Assembly: GCA_030248295.1 (NCBI GenBank)
Contig: JASANH010000209.1
Span: forward strand, 744,001 to 808,000
Source of the DNA: Mesodorylaimus sp. YZB2_4
Taxonomy: Eukaryota > Nematoda > Enoplea > Dorylaimida > Dorylaimidae
Length of the DNA stretch: 64,000 bases
Direction of reading: 5' to 3'
Shown here in pieces: positions 48,531-61,981 of the stretch (within the stretch, counting starts at the first letter, position 1; the number at the start of each line of letters is the position of its first letter). The translations under genes were made by a program, and so were the position numbers. The notes below the pieces were generated by a model, which worked only from the letters and a program-made list of their open reading frames with translations, did not search any database and was not told the origin of the DNA.

Positions 48531-50808
48531 GAAAACAGTACTTCTGATTTAATGCACAGCAGCAAGTTTGAATTTCGCGCGACAACGAGGTTGCCACGTA
48601 CCCTAGGGGCACTTGAATACTTTTGGCGGGAAATTTGAATTCAGTTTGAATAACGATATCATATCTACTTTGGAATTTCGACGCACTCAACATGGCCTTG
48701 TACGCGGCCCCCCCACTTCAGCTTCGAGAAACGATAAAACTTCATTTGCCTTTAAAATTTAAATAAAAACAGCGGAAAATCGTGACAGAATCCCGAAAAA
48801 CCCAAATTCACATACCGAGCACGATGGTTGGCTCTATATCCAAGCGGCCACACTGAATTCCAAACGTGCTTCAGTGTCCTGCCCTGGGGGTGGGGGCAAT
48901 AATCTAATCTGCTGACATAATGCCAAATGGGCCCCGCGATCGAGGTCATATTGCCTGTACATGCTTAATTAAACATGACAAACTGGACCTAATCTAATGC
49001 GTGATCCCTGACACCTTGCTTGACATAGGCATTAATTGCCAACGGAGAATTGCGCGGTAGAATTCGATTACAAATACTTATCACACTATGATCGTCCAAC
49101 TTTGCGCACAAAGGCCACAGCAGCACTCATTTTCAGTGCAAGCCAACCACGTTGGGGCCATTCAAATACAATGCAGTCGCTACTCAGCAATTTCTGACCC
49201 ACCCCCACCCCGTATCGTATTTTTGTAGTTATGACCCCCCGCCCCAGTCCCACCTAAAATGCTGAAGGAGAGAAGACATCTAAAAATTTTTTAATCACGA
49301 ATCAGTCTTTGGTGCCTGTTTTCTGTATCGCCAGCACACATTCTCTTCAACTCCTGGAATTGTCAAAAATTTTGCTGCAGGACGATAGTCTACTTCATTG
49401 ACAGCCCTTCGCAAGACCCTTTTCCACCCCAGCATCGTTCGGTGTTTGCGGATGGAATGTTCGAGAAACGATTTAGAAATAATTTTTCAGTGTCGCCTTC
49501 TTCCACAACTTCTTACGATTTGGCCGTTGTGTCCTTTTCGATGGTCTACCGCTTCCCGTTTGGCAGATACGTCCATCTTCTTCCTTTTTCTTCCAGTTCT
49601 TAGAGTGAGCTGACCAGTGCAAAATAATCATGAAAAATAAGAATACCTGTCAACAACCCGATAAAAAATAATTCGATCCGTCCTCTAAGAAGTAAAAACG
49701 ACGTGAAAAAAGGCCGAAAGAAAAAGACCACAAAAAATCAAAAACCTCGTACCATAAAACGATTATTCGTCCATGAAACTTATCGACCCGGCTTTCCGTT
49801 CGTTCTGTTTCCCATTGTTTCAAGTTCTGAAGGCGAAAAAAAACGTCACTTGTCGGCTTATCGTCTCTTCCCTGCCCAAACTCATTCGCATACCGTTCTC
49901 AGATTGAAAACTTGTTATCAAGACTAGACGCCTACCAAATTCGAACCAACCACATTCCATTTCCCATCCCCACCCCTGTCTGCGTAGCTTACGTCCATTT
50001 CCAACCTGTAATCTCACGGATTGGGGACGCGCGGTCTACGCTGCGTTTCGACAAATTTGATATTATCAAAACACAATTTCATATTGGCACTATTCGAAAC
50101 TCGATTGCGATCAACTTAGAGCAAATCGAGTCATCGAAAATGGCTCGGGAATAATGGCTTTCTCGTTTGGTATCGTCGCCTTTAGTCAATCAGACCTTTT
50201 ACCTTTCATCATCGAACAAATTTTAATTTGAGAGCGAGTTTTAAAAAATTTGCATACCTTACCCGAGAATTAGGCCTGTTTGAAATATTGATCTATCTGA
50301 CGGGTGGTGCGTATTTTCGAGTTCGAGTCGGACAAATTTTAGCGTTTTGATTGGACTTTTATCAATTATGGCTACATTGAATGGTTCGGCAATCATACTC
50401 AACTAATATTGACCTACACTATTCGACCACTGACTGCACCACAACGGCCGGGGCTGGCTGAAATATATAAAATAATCGATCCAAAGCGGAACTGTAGTTT
50501 TACCGCTTCTAGCAGACAATGTGCGATAAGCAGTTGATGTATTAAAATTTGCGGGAATTTTAAAAATCTGATTCAGGCTGTAGCAAGTTTTTTTGCGAGA
50601 CCTAGGGGATTTGTTTGGAGGTGGAAAACAAAAGGAGTGCATTTGTTGTCTGGTGCACCGTCATCCGGTTTTGTTGGAGGCGTGTATGAAAAAAAAGGGA
50701 ACCTAGGGAGCCGGTTCTTGAGGTGACCTGTCTGGGGGGCCAGTGGTGATCATTCGATGTTTGTGATTGCCGACGGGCGGTGGGTCGTTTTGTTTGTTTC
50801 ATTGAAGA
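48531..50808. other. Intergenic, weak coding signals only
   Basis: The minus strand at about 49,490-49,610 encodes a very basic open stretch (NWKKKEEDGRICQTGSGRP, then PSKRTQRPNRKKLWKK) between acceptor-like and donor-like sites, but no partner exon was found. A GGCGGGAAATTTGAATTC motif is at about 48,625. No gene can be defended. Confidence 0.4.
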
Positions 50809-53800
50809 ATGATCGTGGAGAACGTACGATTTCGTGAGCACTGCCGTCTTTGGCACCAATGCAACGAAGGATTCGACCAAGCGCGTCAATTGCAGCCCAT
50901 GTTTGGCATGGGCCCACCGTCGGACACTGGTCACCAGTATGGTCATTGGGAGAATGGCACATCGGGTGCCCGCTACGCCCAACCACCGCCACCCACCGGA
51001 CACCGATTCCAGCACCCGTGGCCCAACGACGGCCGACACTACAAGTCGAGCAACAGCGGCTCCTCCTCCACTGCCTCGGGGTACCCACCCAGGAGGACAC
51101 TGATCGATACGTTCGTCGAGCGAAATGACGAGTACTGGGTGAGTGGGACAGGGACCGCGCCAGGGTACCACGTACTGGGCGGGGCTGGTCAGGTTTCTTG
51201 GGATCGATATCGGGCAGAAACGTCATCGATGACCAAAATGATCAAAAAAATCCCGATCGATAATCGCAAAACCATAAAGTTTTGACCAAGTGATTGATCG
51301 ATCGAGATTTCTATTGATCTATCCCATTTGATATTGAAGTCAATCGAACAATCGATTATCGATGTTATCAATCGAGTACTCGATCAATCGAATATCGACG
51401 TTATTGATCGATTTGATTATAGGTTGATCGATTGATCGATCGATCGATCGATCGATTTCACGATCTGATCCCTTCGGTTTTAGAAAAGTCGTGTGACGAT
51501 CAAGATGGATGTGTCGCACACAGATCACAGTCACATAATCGGCAAGCAAGGTCGGAACACGCAGATGGTCATGAAGGACACGGCCTGCCATATTCATTTC
51601 CCCGATGCCAACCGGAATCCAGATTTGGAGAAGAGCAACATGGTAAGTGATTTGCACAGGGGATCAGATAGGTGTCTGCTAGAATTAGGATGAAGCTTGA
51701 GGGGGGTAGGGGACTGGATTGATCGGGACGCTATCTTCGAAGTGGAGAACCCTAGCTGAAACCATAGTTTACCCATCCTGTGCGGTTATATGTTAACCAT
51801 CCCATTTCTTCCGAAGGCCAGTTCGTGGAGGTTCGACTAGCAAATTGAGCCAGTTGAGCCTCTAGAGCAGGCAGCTGCGAGCATCATCCGTCAGGCGATG
51901 TTTCAGCAAAGGCTTTTGGTTAGCTGCCCCGTGGTTTCCAGCGTGATGCAAAAGCTTACAACAGGTCCTACTGTAGCTCAATCTTGCATGCGCCTTCACT
52001 GGCCCTGGAATAACGTGACTGCACAGCGTGAGTAAAATATGGTTTCAGATTCGAGTTTTTGTTGCTATAAGTCTGTGCATGGCTTGTTATCCGAGTCCTC
52101 CGTTTCAGGTCTCTATTGCTGGTCCGATGCAAACAGTCGACAAGGCTCGGCGATCGATTCGAGTAAGTGCTTTCGTTGCGGTCACAAACCTGGGTTGGAT
52201 ACTCCTCTGATTGCAGGACCTGGCTCCGTTGGTGATCACATTGGAGATGAGGGACTCGACGGAGGATGCGGCCTCGATATCCGAGCACCCTCTGGTTCGT
52301 GATATCGCCGTCATGTATGGCTTGAACACTCTGGTGCGCACGAATCGATCGAGCGGCACACCGTTTTTCGTGGTTCGAGGTTCCGTGCACCAAACCCATC
52401 TCATTCGCGAGGCTATTCTTCGTCTGCAGCAACAGTTCATGAACACGGTAACATGTGGGTTGTGACTGTGGGAGTCCATAAGCCTGTCCCTGGTCAGGTA
52501 CTCAAGCCCCTCCGGGGATCTGACCCCTCCAAGGCAGTGGTACCCCAGAGTTGCAGTTGGCTCTGCTGGCCTGATAGACCGCAGTGACTGATAGGCCCTA
52601 TCCTCCCTAGACAAGTCAGATAGGTCACAAACTGAGGTGGTGATTTCAGACAAGCGCGACTTGTTCGTTGGCATTGGACATTCTGAGACCGCAGCAAGTG
52701 TCGGTGGTGGGTCGCAACGGGTCCAACATTCATTTGATATCGCAACGTACGGGGGCCACTATCCATTATCCACGCGACGACGTCGGCCAGGCCACAACCT
52801 TCTTCATCCGAGGCACCATCGACGCCATCTTGTCTGCTCGCCAGCACATCATCGTAAGTGGACTGGTCCCGTGAGCCGCCGTGGTTCACTTGGTTAAGGC
52901 GTTGGTCACGCTGCCCAGGCCAGCAACTCTGACTTCGCCTGCGTTTGGCCTTGCACACAGGATGACATGACATAGCACTGGGCGACTCAGCCAGGGCTGT
53001 CAAGTGGCGAACGTCGAACGGGTGGAGAGTCAGGAAACTGGTCCTTCTAACACCAGTCGGGAAGGACCCTTACTCGCCCACTATCAGCCAGGGACGCTGG
53101 TGTTGGCACTGGATGCCCTCGTGTGCAGGTGCTCCTAGTGGGCGGGTGTGCTGGTTACTTCACAGCCTCGCTTATCATCAGGACTGCTGGCAAAACGTGT
53201 TGGGAGTCCCATTGGGGGAAACTGGGATGGCGCGGGGCCCAGTCACAAAAAATGGCTGGTCCCTGGGCCCCAGTGCAAGGTACCCGTCCTTACTCGTATT
53301 GTTCCTTTTAGGGCTGCCTTCCGCTGTCGTTCTCGTTCGAGTTCGAGAGGCGCGAATGCAAGGTTCGAGTGGACGATTTGCAACGTGAGTTGGGCGTGTT
53401 CGTCATGGTCCGTACGAATCGCAATGGCGAGTCCTTGGTAAGTGCTGGGACGACATCCTTGATTGTAGCCTGTTACAGGACACCCACAAACTAGTGTTTC
53501 TGTTAGCCGTGCTTTCTACATCGTGGGGCCCCTTGCTGTCGGCAGTGTATAATACTTTGAACCTGAATTCCACTATGTTTTGGCGGCAATTCAAAAATGA
53601 CAGGACGAAATTGGAGATGGGGTCTGAGAAGAAGTGTTTGCTTGTTTAGCTGGTGATCGTGAAGGGGCAGGAGAGGCAAGCCACTCAAATGTACGCAGTC
53701 CGTCGTCGTCTTCTGGCCGGGACACTGCCCGACGAGCCACCCGTCATCGCCAACGATTATGATTTTATGCTGGATTTTTCTGGATCGGGTGAGTCGTGCT

Positions 53801-56373
53801 GCTTGGTCACTCATGGAGTCGGTGATTATGAAGGGGTCATTTCAGGATATATCCCATCACCGAATGCTGACTTGCCTGCAGGCGCTGGTTCGATGCACAC
53901 CGATCAAAGGGGGTCGAATCAGGGAGTGTTCACATTCTCCAATCAATTTTCGGGTAAGATTGGCTAGGCTGATCACTCTCCATTGCAGGGTGTAGTGTCG
54001 TGGCTAGCACTGGCTCTGTGTCGGATAGACGATGGTGAGGGGACCTCTCTGATCCTAGAGGGTACCGAATATGATATCAGAGTATCCATCCATAGGAGCA
54101 TGTACTGTAGTGACCCGAGCCCGCGGGTGGTAGCCCGTGTGGTACATGTTGTGGCCTAGACAGGACCTGCGTGCTGTATGCACCTGCTACCCATGCACAC
54201 CCCCGCCACCTACGTCCTGCCTGCTTCGCCTGACGAATCCTTGGGGCGCATTGGTGCCGCTAAGCTTACGCACTCTGCATAACACTTAGAGCAGCAGTCT
54301 CTCGTAGTCTAAGACTGGTGAAACATCAACCCGCGTGGTTGACGCGCCACTTGGGTCAATTGATGGCAGCACTGCCGGCTCTAATTAGCACATGTTACAC
54401 CCATACACTGACCGTCCTTGCAGGCATACCCTACTCGCCCGTGTCGGCTCCCTGGTACTCCAGCACTGACTCGCACCCCCACTTCGCCTACCCGCCAGTC
54501 AACTGCCCTTCTTCCGATTCCTCGTCCTATTGTCGTGTTCTGGGCACGACTAGTGGCAACGATGGCGACGTCGCCATGCTCGAATGCTCAGTGCTCGATG
54601 GCGATGCTCGATTGTCACCCATCAATCCACCCGAGGCCCGCTTGCCCGGGGCCAGTTTCGATCCAGTGCCCGAGGAAGCCCCCCTGGCGTCCAGTCTGCT
54701 CGAAGCGAAGAAGAAGATTCAAGCCGAGGGGACGTAAGTTCGAGTGTCCTATCGGAACAGGATGTGTCCTACCTCGCCACTCCGACGAGATGATTTCGTT
54801 TCAGCACTTGGAAAGCCCCTGGAGCCGAGCGAAGTGGCAGCGTCGATTACGACAAGCAACAAGTTTTGGCCACCAAAGGTACCCATAATCAGATACTTGC
54901 CTTTGGAGCGGTCTTTTCAATGGGCCAATCAGGGGGGTGAACCTGAAGGGTCCAGTTCCCTAACCTGATGCCTCCCTTTCAGCAAAACTAGAGAAACCTC
55001 AGGGGCCACGTATGCCCACCGACCAGTGGTCTGGATTAGGATTCAGTCGCTCGATGCCGTCAGCAGTGGCCTCGTCCGCCGTCCGCTCAGAATCGGGTCG
55101 AACCCACGACTCGAACGAGGACAATAAGATCGGCCCGTGGACATTGGTGCCCGCCACCAAACCAAAAACATGTAAGCTATGCCATCCTTGGACAAGGCTT
55201 CGATGCTTGCAGGATTAGCTCATGTAGAAACTTTCCCGCCATTTTCTAAATTTGATTTTTTGGTGAATGTTTTTCTTGGAAGTTTCTTGTGTCCACAATC
55301 GAAGCATGTGTCACCAGTAAATCACTTATTTTCTGGGACTCCATATTCGCGGGTGGGATAGAATATGTCTAGCTGATCAAACCGGAATGCACTCCCACTT
55401 TTTGTCATTTTAGCTTTCAATGCCACGACATATTTCGATAGCGAAAGCGCATCGATCGGCGATGTGACGATTTCGGATGACGACGATTTATCGATTTTGT
55501 TATCCCGATTGCACTTGGTCAAATATGTGGATGTTTTCCGTGAACAAGAGGTAGGAAGGATGGATTTTGTGTGGACTCGGCTGATAAGCAGTGTATTTCA
55601 GGTGGATATGGGAACATTCTTGACTATGACCGATTCCGATCTCAAAGAATTGGGTGTGAATACATTTGGCGCCAGGCGTAAATTATTGGTCATCATTTCG
55701 AGTAAGTCAGGAGGTCATGCTGCACTGAGCACGAATGGGTGCGGTGGGGCCCTCAGGGCATAAGGCCCCTCGGGGACTTTTGAAACTGAAATGGTTTGGG
55801 CTCTGCTTTGGAAGGAAGTAGGAAGTGCCATGGAATTCGAGTGCCTTCCATTGGATTGGTGGGGGGGGGGAAGCACGTGGGAGAGATCTGTAGATAACCA
55901 AGGAGGGTGGTGCATGCCTTGCGGATGCGACGGGACGAATCGGGTCATGTCATTTCATCCATAGCCAAGCACTACACAGCGCGCTCGAGGGCTAAGGAAC
56001 ACATATTTGACAATCATTTTGTACCGAGGCGGGAGTCGAACCCTCTCCTGTAAGTGCGCACCCAGCGTTAGAGGCAGACGCCTTGACCAGCCAGGCCACG
56101 ACTCCGGTCCAGCTAAGCACCACACAACTCGAGGGCTGTCTCTTGAGCAACGACTTTTCACGGCCCCACTTGGATTCAAAATTATCTACTAAATTTTTCA
56201 TAACCCGTGGGGAAGGAACACAGTTGACAATGTTTTGACCCTGGCGGGAGTCGAACCCTCTCCTGTGAGTGGGTGGTTGGATCATGTGTGGTGACCATTC
56301 TTGTCGTCTCACGCCTCAGAGACGCCATTTTAACTTTGCAGAATTGAAAGAATGTCGTCGTCGAGGTCAATAG
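50809..56373 (+). CDS. BICC1: Bicaudal-C family RNA-binding protein (KH and SAM domains)
   Basis: Fourteen exons (50809-51138, 51484-51642, 52109-52162, 52217-52447, 52650-52853, 53312-53437, 53650-53788, 53882-53953, 54424-54733, 54805-54878, 54983-55171, 55414-55550, 55602-55701, 56342-56373) join in frame to 718 codons. Bicaudal-C binds mRNAs and recruits CCR4-NOT. KH units: VTIKMDVSHTDHSHIIGKQG (GxxG intact), a degenerate KH-like repeat, LRPQQVSVVGRNGSNIH (GxxG intact), and a second KH-like part ending VIVKGQERQATQMY. Then a low-complexity region, DYDKQQVLATKA, QWSGLGFSRSMP, and a SAM domain (DDDLSILLSRLHLVKYVDVF...LKELGVNTFGARRKLL). The first exon (110 residues) has no visible KH-like domain, unlike fly and vertebrate proteins. 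The tail after SAM is only about 11 residues. Confidence 0.93.
51285..51470. repeat. ATCGAT/GATC-rich tract in Bicaudal-C intron 1
   Basis: Includes an exact (GATC)n-like run TGATCGATCGATCGATCG near 51,435-51,455 and many ATCGAT words. Confidence 0.75.
52870..52975 (+). repeat. Diverged tRNA-like repeat in Bicaudal-C intron 5
   Basis: GCCGTGGTTCACTTGGTTAAGGCGTTGGTCACGC resembles the A-box and anticodon parts of the SINE family; ATGACATGAC follows. No clean B box. Confidence 0.45.
55940..56275 (-). mobile_element. Two tRNA-Glu-like SINEs, antisense, in last Bicaudal-C intron
   Basis: Read on the minus strand, the first copy has GTCGTGGCCTGGCTGGTCAAGGCG, CCTCTAACGC, a B box and the body ending ATGACATGAC at about 55,945. 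A second, partial copy ends with GGGTTCGACTCCCGCC at about 56,245. Confidence 0.75.
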
Positions 56374-57941
56374 TTCGGCCCTGTTCAAGTCTCGCTCACA
56401 ATTTTGTGTTCTCAAGAAGGGCTTATGTACTTTCGTGACTCGATGTATGTTTTTATGCCACTTTTGCACTGTGTTTTTTTTGAGCGATGTTTTTCGTAGA
56501 CAGAAACATTTCGTCTTTTCTTCACTGCCTTGTATGCTAATGTTGGTGTGTGATGTGCCTCGTGTGTACATGCCGTGTGATGGCTTTGGCGCTGCGCCCT
56601 TTTATTTGATCGGAACGATGATTGGAAAAGTTTTAACACAATAAAGAGATGTTTCTGTGCAGCACTGGGCTGCCCTTGTTTGTGAAGACGCAGAGCAGGA
56701 TCAGCCAAAATATGGGTGTTGGATGTACTGTATATCCATCGTGCCTGGTAGACAATGGTGAGTGCGAGAGCGTAATCTATCCCCCCTGGCTGCCAGACGG
56801 CAACCTGTCGGGCTGATGTTTCAACCGCCGGTGCAGACTTGCCTTGCTCCAGCTCTCTTCTACGCCTGCCAGCCTGGTTAGGCCAAGTACTTTAGGGCTC
56901 AACCAGTCATTGACTACTGGAAGTCAGAGGATGCTGATCTGGCCATCAGCTAGGTATATGGGCGCTTATTATAGGGGTATGTTTGTGCAGGTGCCAATGC
57001 CTACAGATCAATAGCAAAGTGACTCCTCTATCCCGCTGTTATAGACATACAGACAATGTGAGGCTGAGGTCGCACGCACTCGTGACTGTGGGTGGCCATT
57101 CTTTTTCAAATTTTTGCGGCCCGAAGCCCGTTTTTGCCTGTAGCCAGGCAGCAGTAAAGCTCTAAGGTTGTGAGGGAAGCAGCACACAGCAGTGTCCCCC
57201 TGACTGAGTGTCTCCACTTGAAGCACCTCCACGCGAGGGCATCCTGGACGGGACACCGACCTCCTTGGATGATTGTGGGTGGGTGCTAATACTGTCTCCT
57301 CGCCACTCGGAGCACCTCTAGGGTACTGCATGAGTCACCCACGGCCTGGCGTGCGAGGTCAGCGAGAGTTTATGGTTCGCAAACCGACCTCCATCACCGG
57401 GGATCGAACCCGGGACGAGGCCGACCACTCGCTCCCGCGGCCGCCCCTTTTGGCATGTGCCTTTGATACTTACTGGAATGATTTCATTGGAGCAAGAAAA
57501 AAGTCAAAATGCATGAAAATATCAAAACATTTTGCAGCGCCATCCCCGCCACCTAGAAATTTGCAGAAGAAACCCAACTAAACTCTTGGTCTGGGACTCT
57601 CGGATTTGAATAGAAGTGCACGCACAAAATGTCAAAAGTTTTTGACATGGACTTTGACGAGATTTAAAAAACCATACGACTTTGACATTGACGTCAATTG
57701 CAAGTTTGCAACACTAATTTCGACCAGCTCGACTCGGCGCCCAGCATTAATGGTCCCACGAGGGTGAGCGGGCACTGGCAGTGTAACCGAGCCTGGCGGG
57801 CGTAGGAGGAAGTGTCCCATCGCCCATTGTAAAGTAGCTGTGCCCTGACACCACTTTACACTCCACTCGTGCACTCCTTCCCGCGGGCACTCATTGTCAT
57901 AAATCCTTGATACTGAGTGCTTCGTGTTTCCTCGTCCCACC
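56374..57941. other. Intergenic, repeat-rich
   Basis: Holds a copy of the CCTGTCGGGCTGATGTTTCAA hairpin repeat (about 56,745-56,830, matching about 17,500-17,575) and an inverted second-family repeat (57,240-57,430, matching about 59,350-59,620). No gene is seen. Confidence 0.5.
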
Positions 57942-60427
57942 ATGACTATGTTTAAGCTTATTGTTTTCTATCTTGTATTCGCGCCCGCAGTCCTGTCGAA
58001 TATGACGCTGTCGACCATGGACACTTCGAGCGGAATCGATAACAAATCTGACACAACGATCGTGTCCTCGAGTACTGTCGACTCCGAGGCGAACTCGACC
58101 GACGAAACGGACTGGACGTCGTTGGTGAACAGCAGCCACGGCGAAACGGAAAAGACTAGGGGCGGCAAGAGCAGCCAACGGCCAGTCACTCAACGCACCA
58201 AGTACCCGCGGCAGACCTACAAGCAAGTCCAACCGAGTAAGTACCGCGCGCTCCCAGGGGCTCCTCCTGCAGGTGGCCGTAACCAGCATTCGTGCCAATC
58301 GGGAAATAGTTCTCCCCCAGGCTGGGACGTCAACCTCTCCGGTTGATGTTTCCAGGGCTACCTCCAGTCAGGAACTTCGGTCTCGACAATGTCCCGCCGC
58401 CTAAGTGCGCATGGCTTCCGTGCGGGGCGTGCCAGGCTCCACCAAACCGGCTTTTGTAGTCGAACCGAACCAAATCTATTTCCAGGTCATTTGTCAGGAT
58501 AGGTTGGACACGATATCAAGTTGCAGCTTGTTCGATGCAGACCGAGAGGCACTCACGACGGGGTACATACTCGACACGAAAACAGACATTTGCATGGTCA
58601 GAAAGGGCCGAGACTGTGCTCTTGGTTCGCTAATATTTTCGCTTTGAGATTGTATCCTAGTTAATGAATGTCTCTCCACAAGCCACTCATGCCTTTTCTA
58701 TATGCACTGCCAGTCAATGCAAGTGACGCAGATGAGACGCAGGCTGGCCCGGTTGAAGCTGACCCAGTGTGTTGCCTAAATTTGAACTACAAATGTTTTT
58801 ACCCGTGTAAATTGAACATTGTGAGTATCTAGTGCGTGAGCGGTCGCATGCTGTACATGATTCACAGTATGGGACCTGCGGGACACCTGAAAAGAGAGGT
58901 GGCCTCTGATCCTGATCTTTTTACTGGTTCAGTCCCGTTCCGCCAGAGTTCTCCGCCCGGCACCACTCTGTACGGCCTATAGCGGGCCGCCATGATAAGC
59001 GCCTAAATAAACTAAGCAACTGTTTGGAATAGCCATTGCTACACAGTAGGCCAGGGCCCGTTCGATAGCCATTTTTCTAATTAACCATGCGCGCGTCCGT
59101 TCACGGAATCTACACAGAACACAGAACGGGTAGGGCACACCAGCCAAGGGCATCGGTCTGATAGGACATGGCGCAACCCTCGTGCCCCCCCCCCGGCTGC
59201 GACACGTCAACCTGTCGGGTTGATGTTTCAGCGGCCGAAAGACTTCCGAAAGCGTTCCCACGGGACCCAACCCGTTTTGCCTATAGCCGGCCAGCAGTCA
59301 TGACATGATATGCGACGCCGTGAGATGACCAGCTCTCACAGCAGCGTCCCTCTGCGCGTCTCCACTAGGAGCACCTCCACGATAGGGCACCCTGGACCAC
59401 GCACCGACTTCCTCGGACGATGGCGGGTGGGCTTTGAACCCTGTCGGTGTTCTACAGCCGAGACTGTCTCCTCGTTTAGCTTCCGTCTCTCCACTCGGAG
59501 CACCTCTAGGGTACCGGGTGAGTCACCCACGGCCTGGCGTGCAAGGTCAGCGAGGGATTATGGTTCGCAAACCGATCTCCATCACCGGGGGTCGAACCCG
59601 GGACGAGGCCGACCACTCGCTCTCAAGCAATACGGAAAGACGAATGCCGAACCGCCGCACCACCGCGCTCGCTTTTAGCCAAAGTGAGCACCTGCAAGTC
59701 CATGGTTTCTGTGGTTCCCACAGGAAAGAGATGTCAGGTACCCCCAAAGAGACTTTGGGGTACCTGACATCAGTACTCTATGCTAAGGGCCAAGTATTTT
59801 CTCTGCGAAAGTGGAATCGCGTCCATTATTTTAGGCGCTGTCCTTCTTTTTCGTCTTCGAATCACGTTTGCTTGCAGCAGGTCGAATCCTGTCTTGGCGC
59901 TGGCTCAGTATTTGCAAAAAATTCATTTTTGCCTTTGTCATCTGTTCCGCTGCTCAGCTGTCACATCTTTGGAGCGCGAGGTCACATACACAATCAGTGA
60001 GTCCATGTTCTCAAATGGTCCTGGTTTGACTCTAAAAACAGGCAACGAATGGTCGCTGTGCCGCGTGGTTCGGCATACTGTAGACTGACTGTGCCAAGTT
60101 CGATCCTTGGCGACGGAGGTTGATTTGTAAAATCCATAGTTGACTTTGCACGAGGCCATGGACGGCCAATGGTGGACGAGAGATGAGTTAGAATAGACGG
60201 TCCCACCTGACGGTCCCGCCTGCTGGTCTCCAGTAGGGCGCAGAGAACGTCTCTAGTTTAACTTCTTCAACTAATTCCACTCGAAACAAAAAATCATGTC
60301 AAAACCATCTTTCATTTCAGACGATGTGCACGTGGACTTTACTGGCGTGGCGACCGTGATCGGTATCCTGCTGCTGGCCCTCATTGCCGTCACTCTGTTC
60401 CTATTGCTGATTGGACTGCGATCGTAA
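57942..60427 (+). CDS. Predicted type I membrane glycoprotein, exon structure partly resolved
   Basis: Exon 57942-58236 encodes a signal peptide (MFKLIVFYLVFAPAVLS) and a Ser/Thr/Asn-rich mucin-like stretch, ending at a GTAAGT donor. The last exon 60321-60427 encodes a hydrophobic helix (VATVIGILLLALIAVTLFLLLI) and stops at once. Between them lie likely exon blocks: around 58,400-58,593 (VVEPNQIYFQVICQDRLDTI), 58,685-58,818 (VCCLNLNYKCFYPCKLNI) and 59,880-59,999 (SLEREVTYTI, phase-compatible with the last exon). The phases of the middle blocks do not all agree, so an exon is missing, a boundary is wrong, or two genes are merged. No family was recognised. A secreted lectin gene follows 400 bp downstream on the same strand. 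Confidence 0.4.
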
Positions 60428-60835
60428 TCACCTTCCCTCCAGTCGCCATGTTTCCCAGCCAAGATGGAGAAAAGGTCTTTTAAGCAAGAAACTGATATGA
60501 TCAGGATATTTTGTATTCTTTTCTGGTACTTGCTCATTGAGGGGGGATGTCAGTCTGTGCAATTCGTAAGTAAGGTATTTTTGTGTCGACACTCGTTGAA
60601 GATAGGCCCAGCGCATGCCTTGCTTTCATAAAAACATCGTCATCGTGGCGCCTCGACGACAGACAGTCGCGCCAGGACAGGCCGACCAGGCGAGTTGAGG
60701 CTGGCCGAGGTTGAAGGATGGCAATGGGTGCAAAAGGTGGTTTCTGCGATTGGTACTTTCGGAAGAAGTTTGAGGAAATTTGTGTTTTAACATTTTTTTA
60801 TTTTTGATTTGACATCCTCGTAAATTCCACAAAGA
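60428..60835. other. Short intergenic gap
   Basis: Lies between two plus-strand genes. No exon or clear repeat is seen. Confidence 0.4.
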
Positions 60836-61981
60836 ATGGCGATTACTGTTTGGCACGTGGCATGTGTGCTGGCCGTGTGCCAATGTTGTGTGTGCGTGTT
60901 CTGGTGCGACGAGTCGAGTGTGGACGGTGGCATCCAATGGAAGCATTTGTACGTCTGGCACGACCGAGTGTGCTATTTCGAGCCCGCCAATGCCACGTCG
61001 AAGGCCAACTCACTGGTGGCTGGCCGACACGTGTTCTCGATCGAGGTGGCCCGTGAGATTTGTCGGAATCATTCAGCTCGCATGATCGAGGTCAGGAACG
61101 AGAGGGAGAACGAGCGGGTCACCATACTCACCCTCATTGTCAACAACGACAGCATAGCCTTGGGCATGAGGAGGGTAAGTCAGGTCGGGGGTGTTGCTGG
61201 TGTACCCCTGTAGTAGGCGTGTTTGGCCAGTGTGTAGGCTCGCCCTAACTGGTTGGTCGATACACTCTCTGAAACCTGTCGGGTTGACGTGTCTGCCTCC
61301 CACGACTAGGAGCCCTGTTTGGAGTGTTTTTCGAGGAGCCCATTCGAGGACCGCAGTGTACTATAGGCTGGGGTACTGTGGCCCAACTCTAAGCCTGGGG
61401 TGCAGTGTGACTTTCGTCAGTCGTACGGGTCGTGGCGAGTGGGAGAGGATTATCGATCTCACCTCAACCCCTCCGGCTGATGTTTCAGCCGCAGGTATAG
61501 TCTCAAGACTTGCCTAGTCCTGTAGTAGTTTTTGTCCTACCGACTTTAGTCGCTCCTCTCGCACGCCCGCCAACTGGACAGGAGGGTTCGACTCCCACCC
61601 AGGTTTCTGCTTGTGCACAACACACAGCCCACTGACAAATAAGGGCGCGCCCAAATATGATCCCTGTTTCAGGCCTCCTCCAATGGCAAGCGCCCATCGA
61701 GTCACAAACTGCCTTTCGTCAATTCGCGATGGCTGGGTGCCACCGATAAGACATCCGACTACACCGTGGTCCGAGCTGACGGGTGGTGGCAGTCAGTGGC
61801 CAACCAGCACCAGCACGCCACCCACGTACGGGTCGTGTGCCAACAGCGATGGCGACCCACACGAAAAGTCGAGCCGGAACGGAACCACAGTCGGCCAGGG
61901 AAAATGACCACTCGGCAGGCGTCCACGACAGTCACCACCACCAGAGCACACCCTCCCGCATCGAGTGCTGGCCTGAGAAGA
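60836..61981 (+). CDS. C-type lectin-like domain protein, 3' end uncertain
   Basis: Exons 60836-61174 and 61673-61981 join in frame (216 codons). The start has a signal-peptide-like hydrophobic, Cys-rich stretch; then a C-type lectin fold is suggested by HDRVCYFE, EVAREICRNHSARMIEV (the alpha-1 Cys), LGMRR (WIG-like strand), DGWWQSV and the final strand VRVVCQQRW. No EPN or QPD sugar-binding triplet is seen, and one of the usual inner Cys pair is missing, so calcium-dependent sugar binding is doubtful. A Thr-rich tail follows. The second exon ends at a GTGAGT donor at 61,982; reading through would stop at 62,032. The order of landmarks is reminiscent of layilin/chondrolectin, tentatively. Confidence 0.7.

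Noticed and set aside
49703..49927. Lys-rich plus-strand frame as a ribosomal or nuclear protein
   Set aside because: Composition comes from an A-rich stretch; no start context, partner exon or family match was found.
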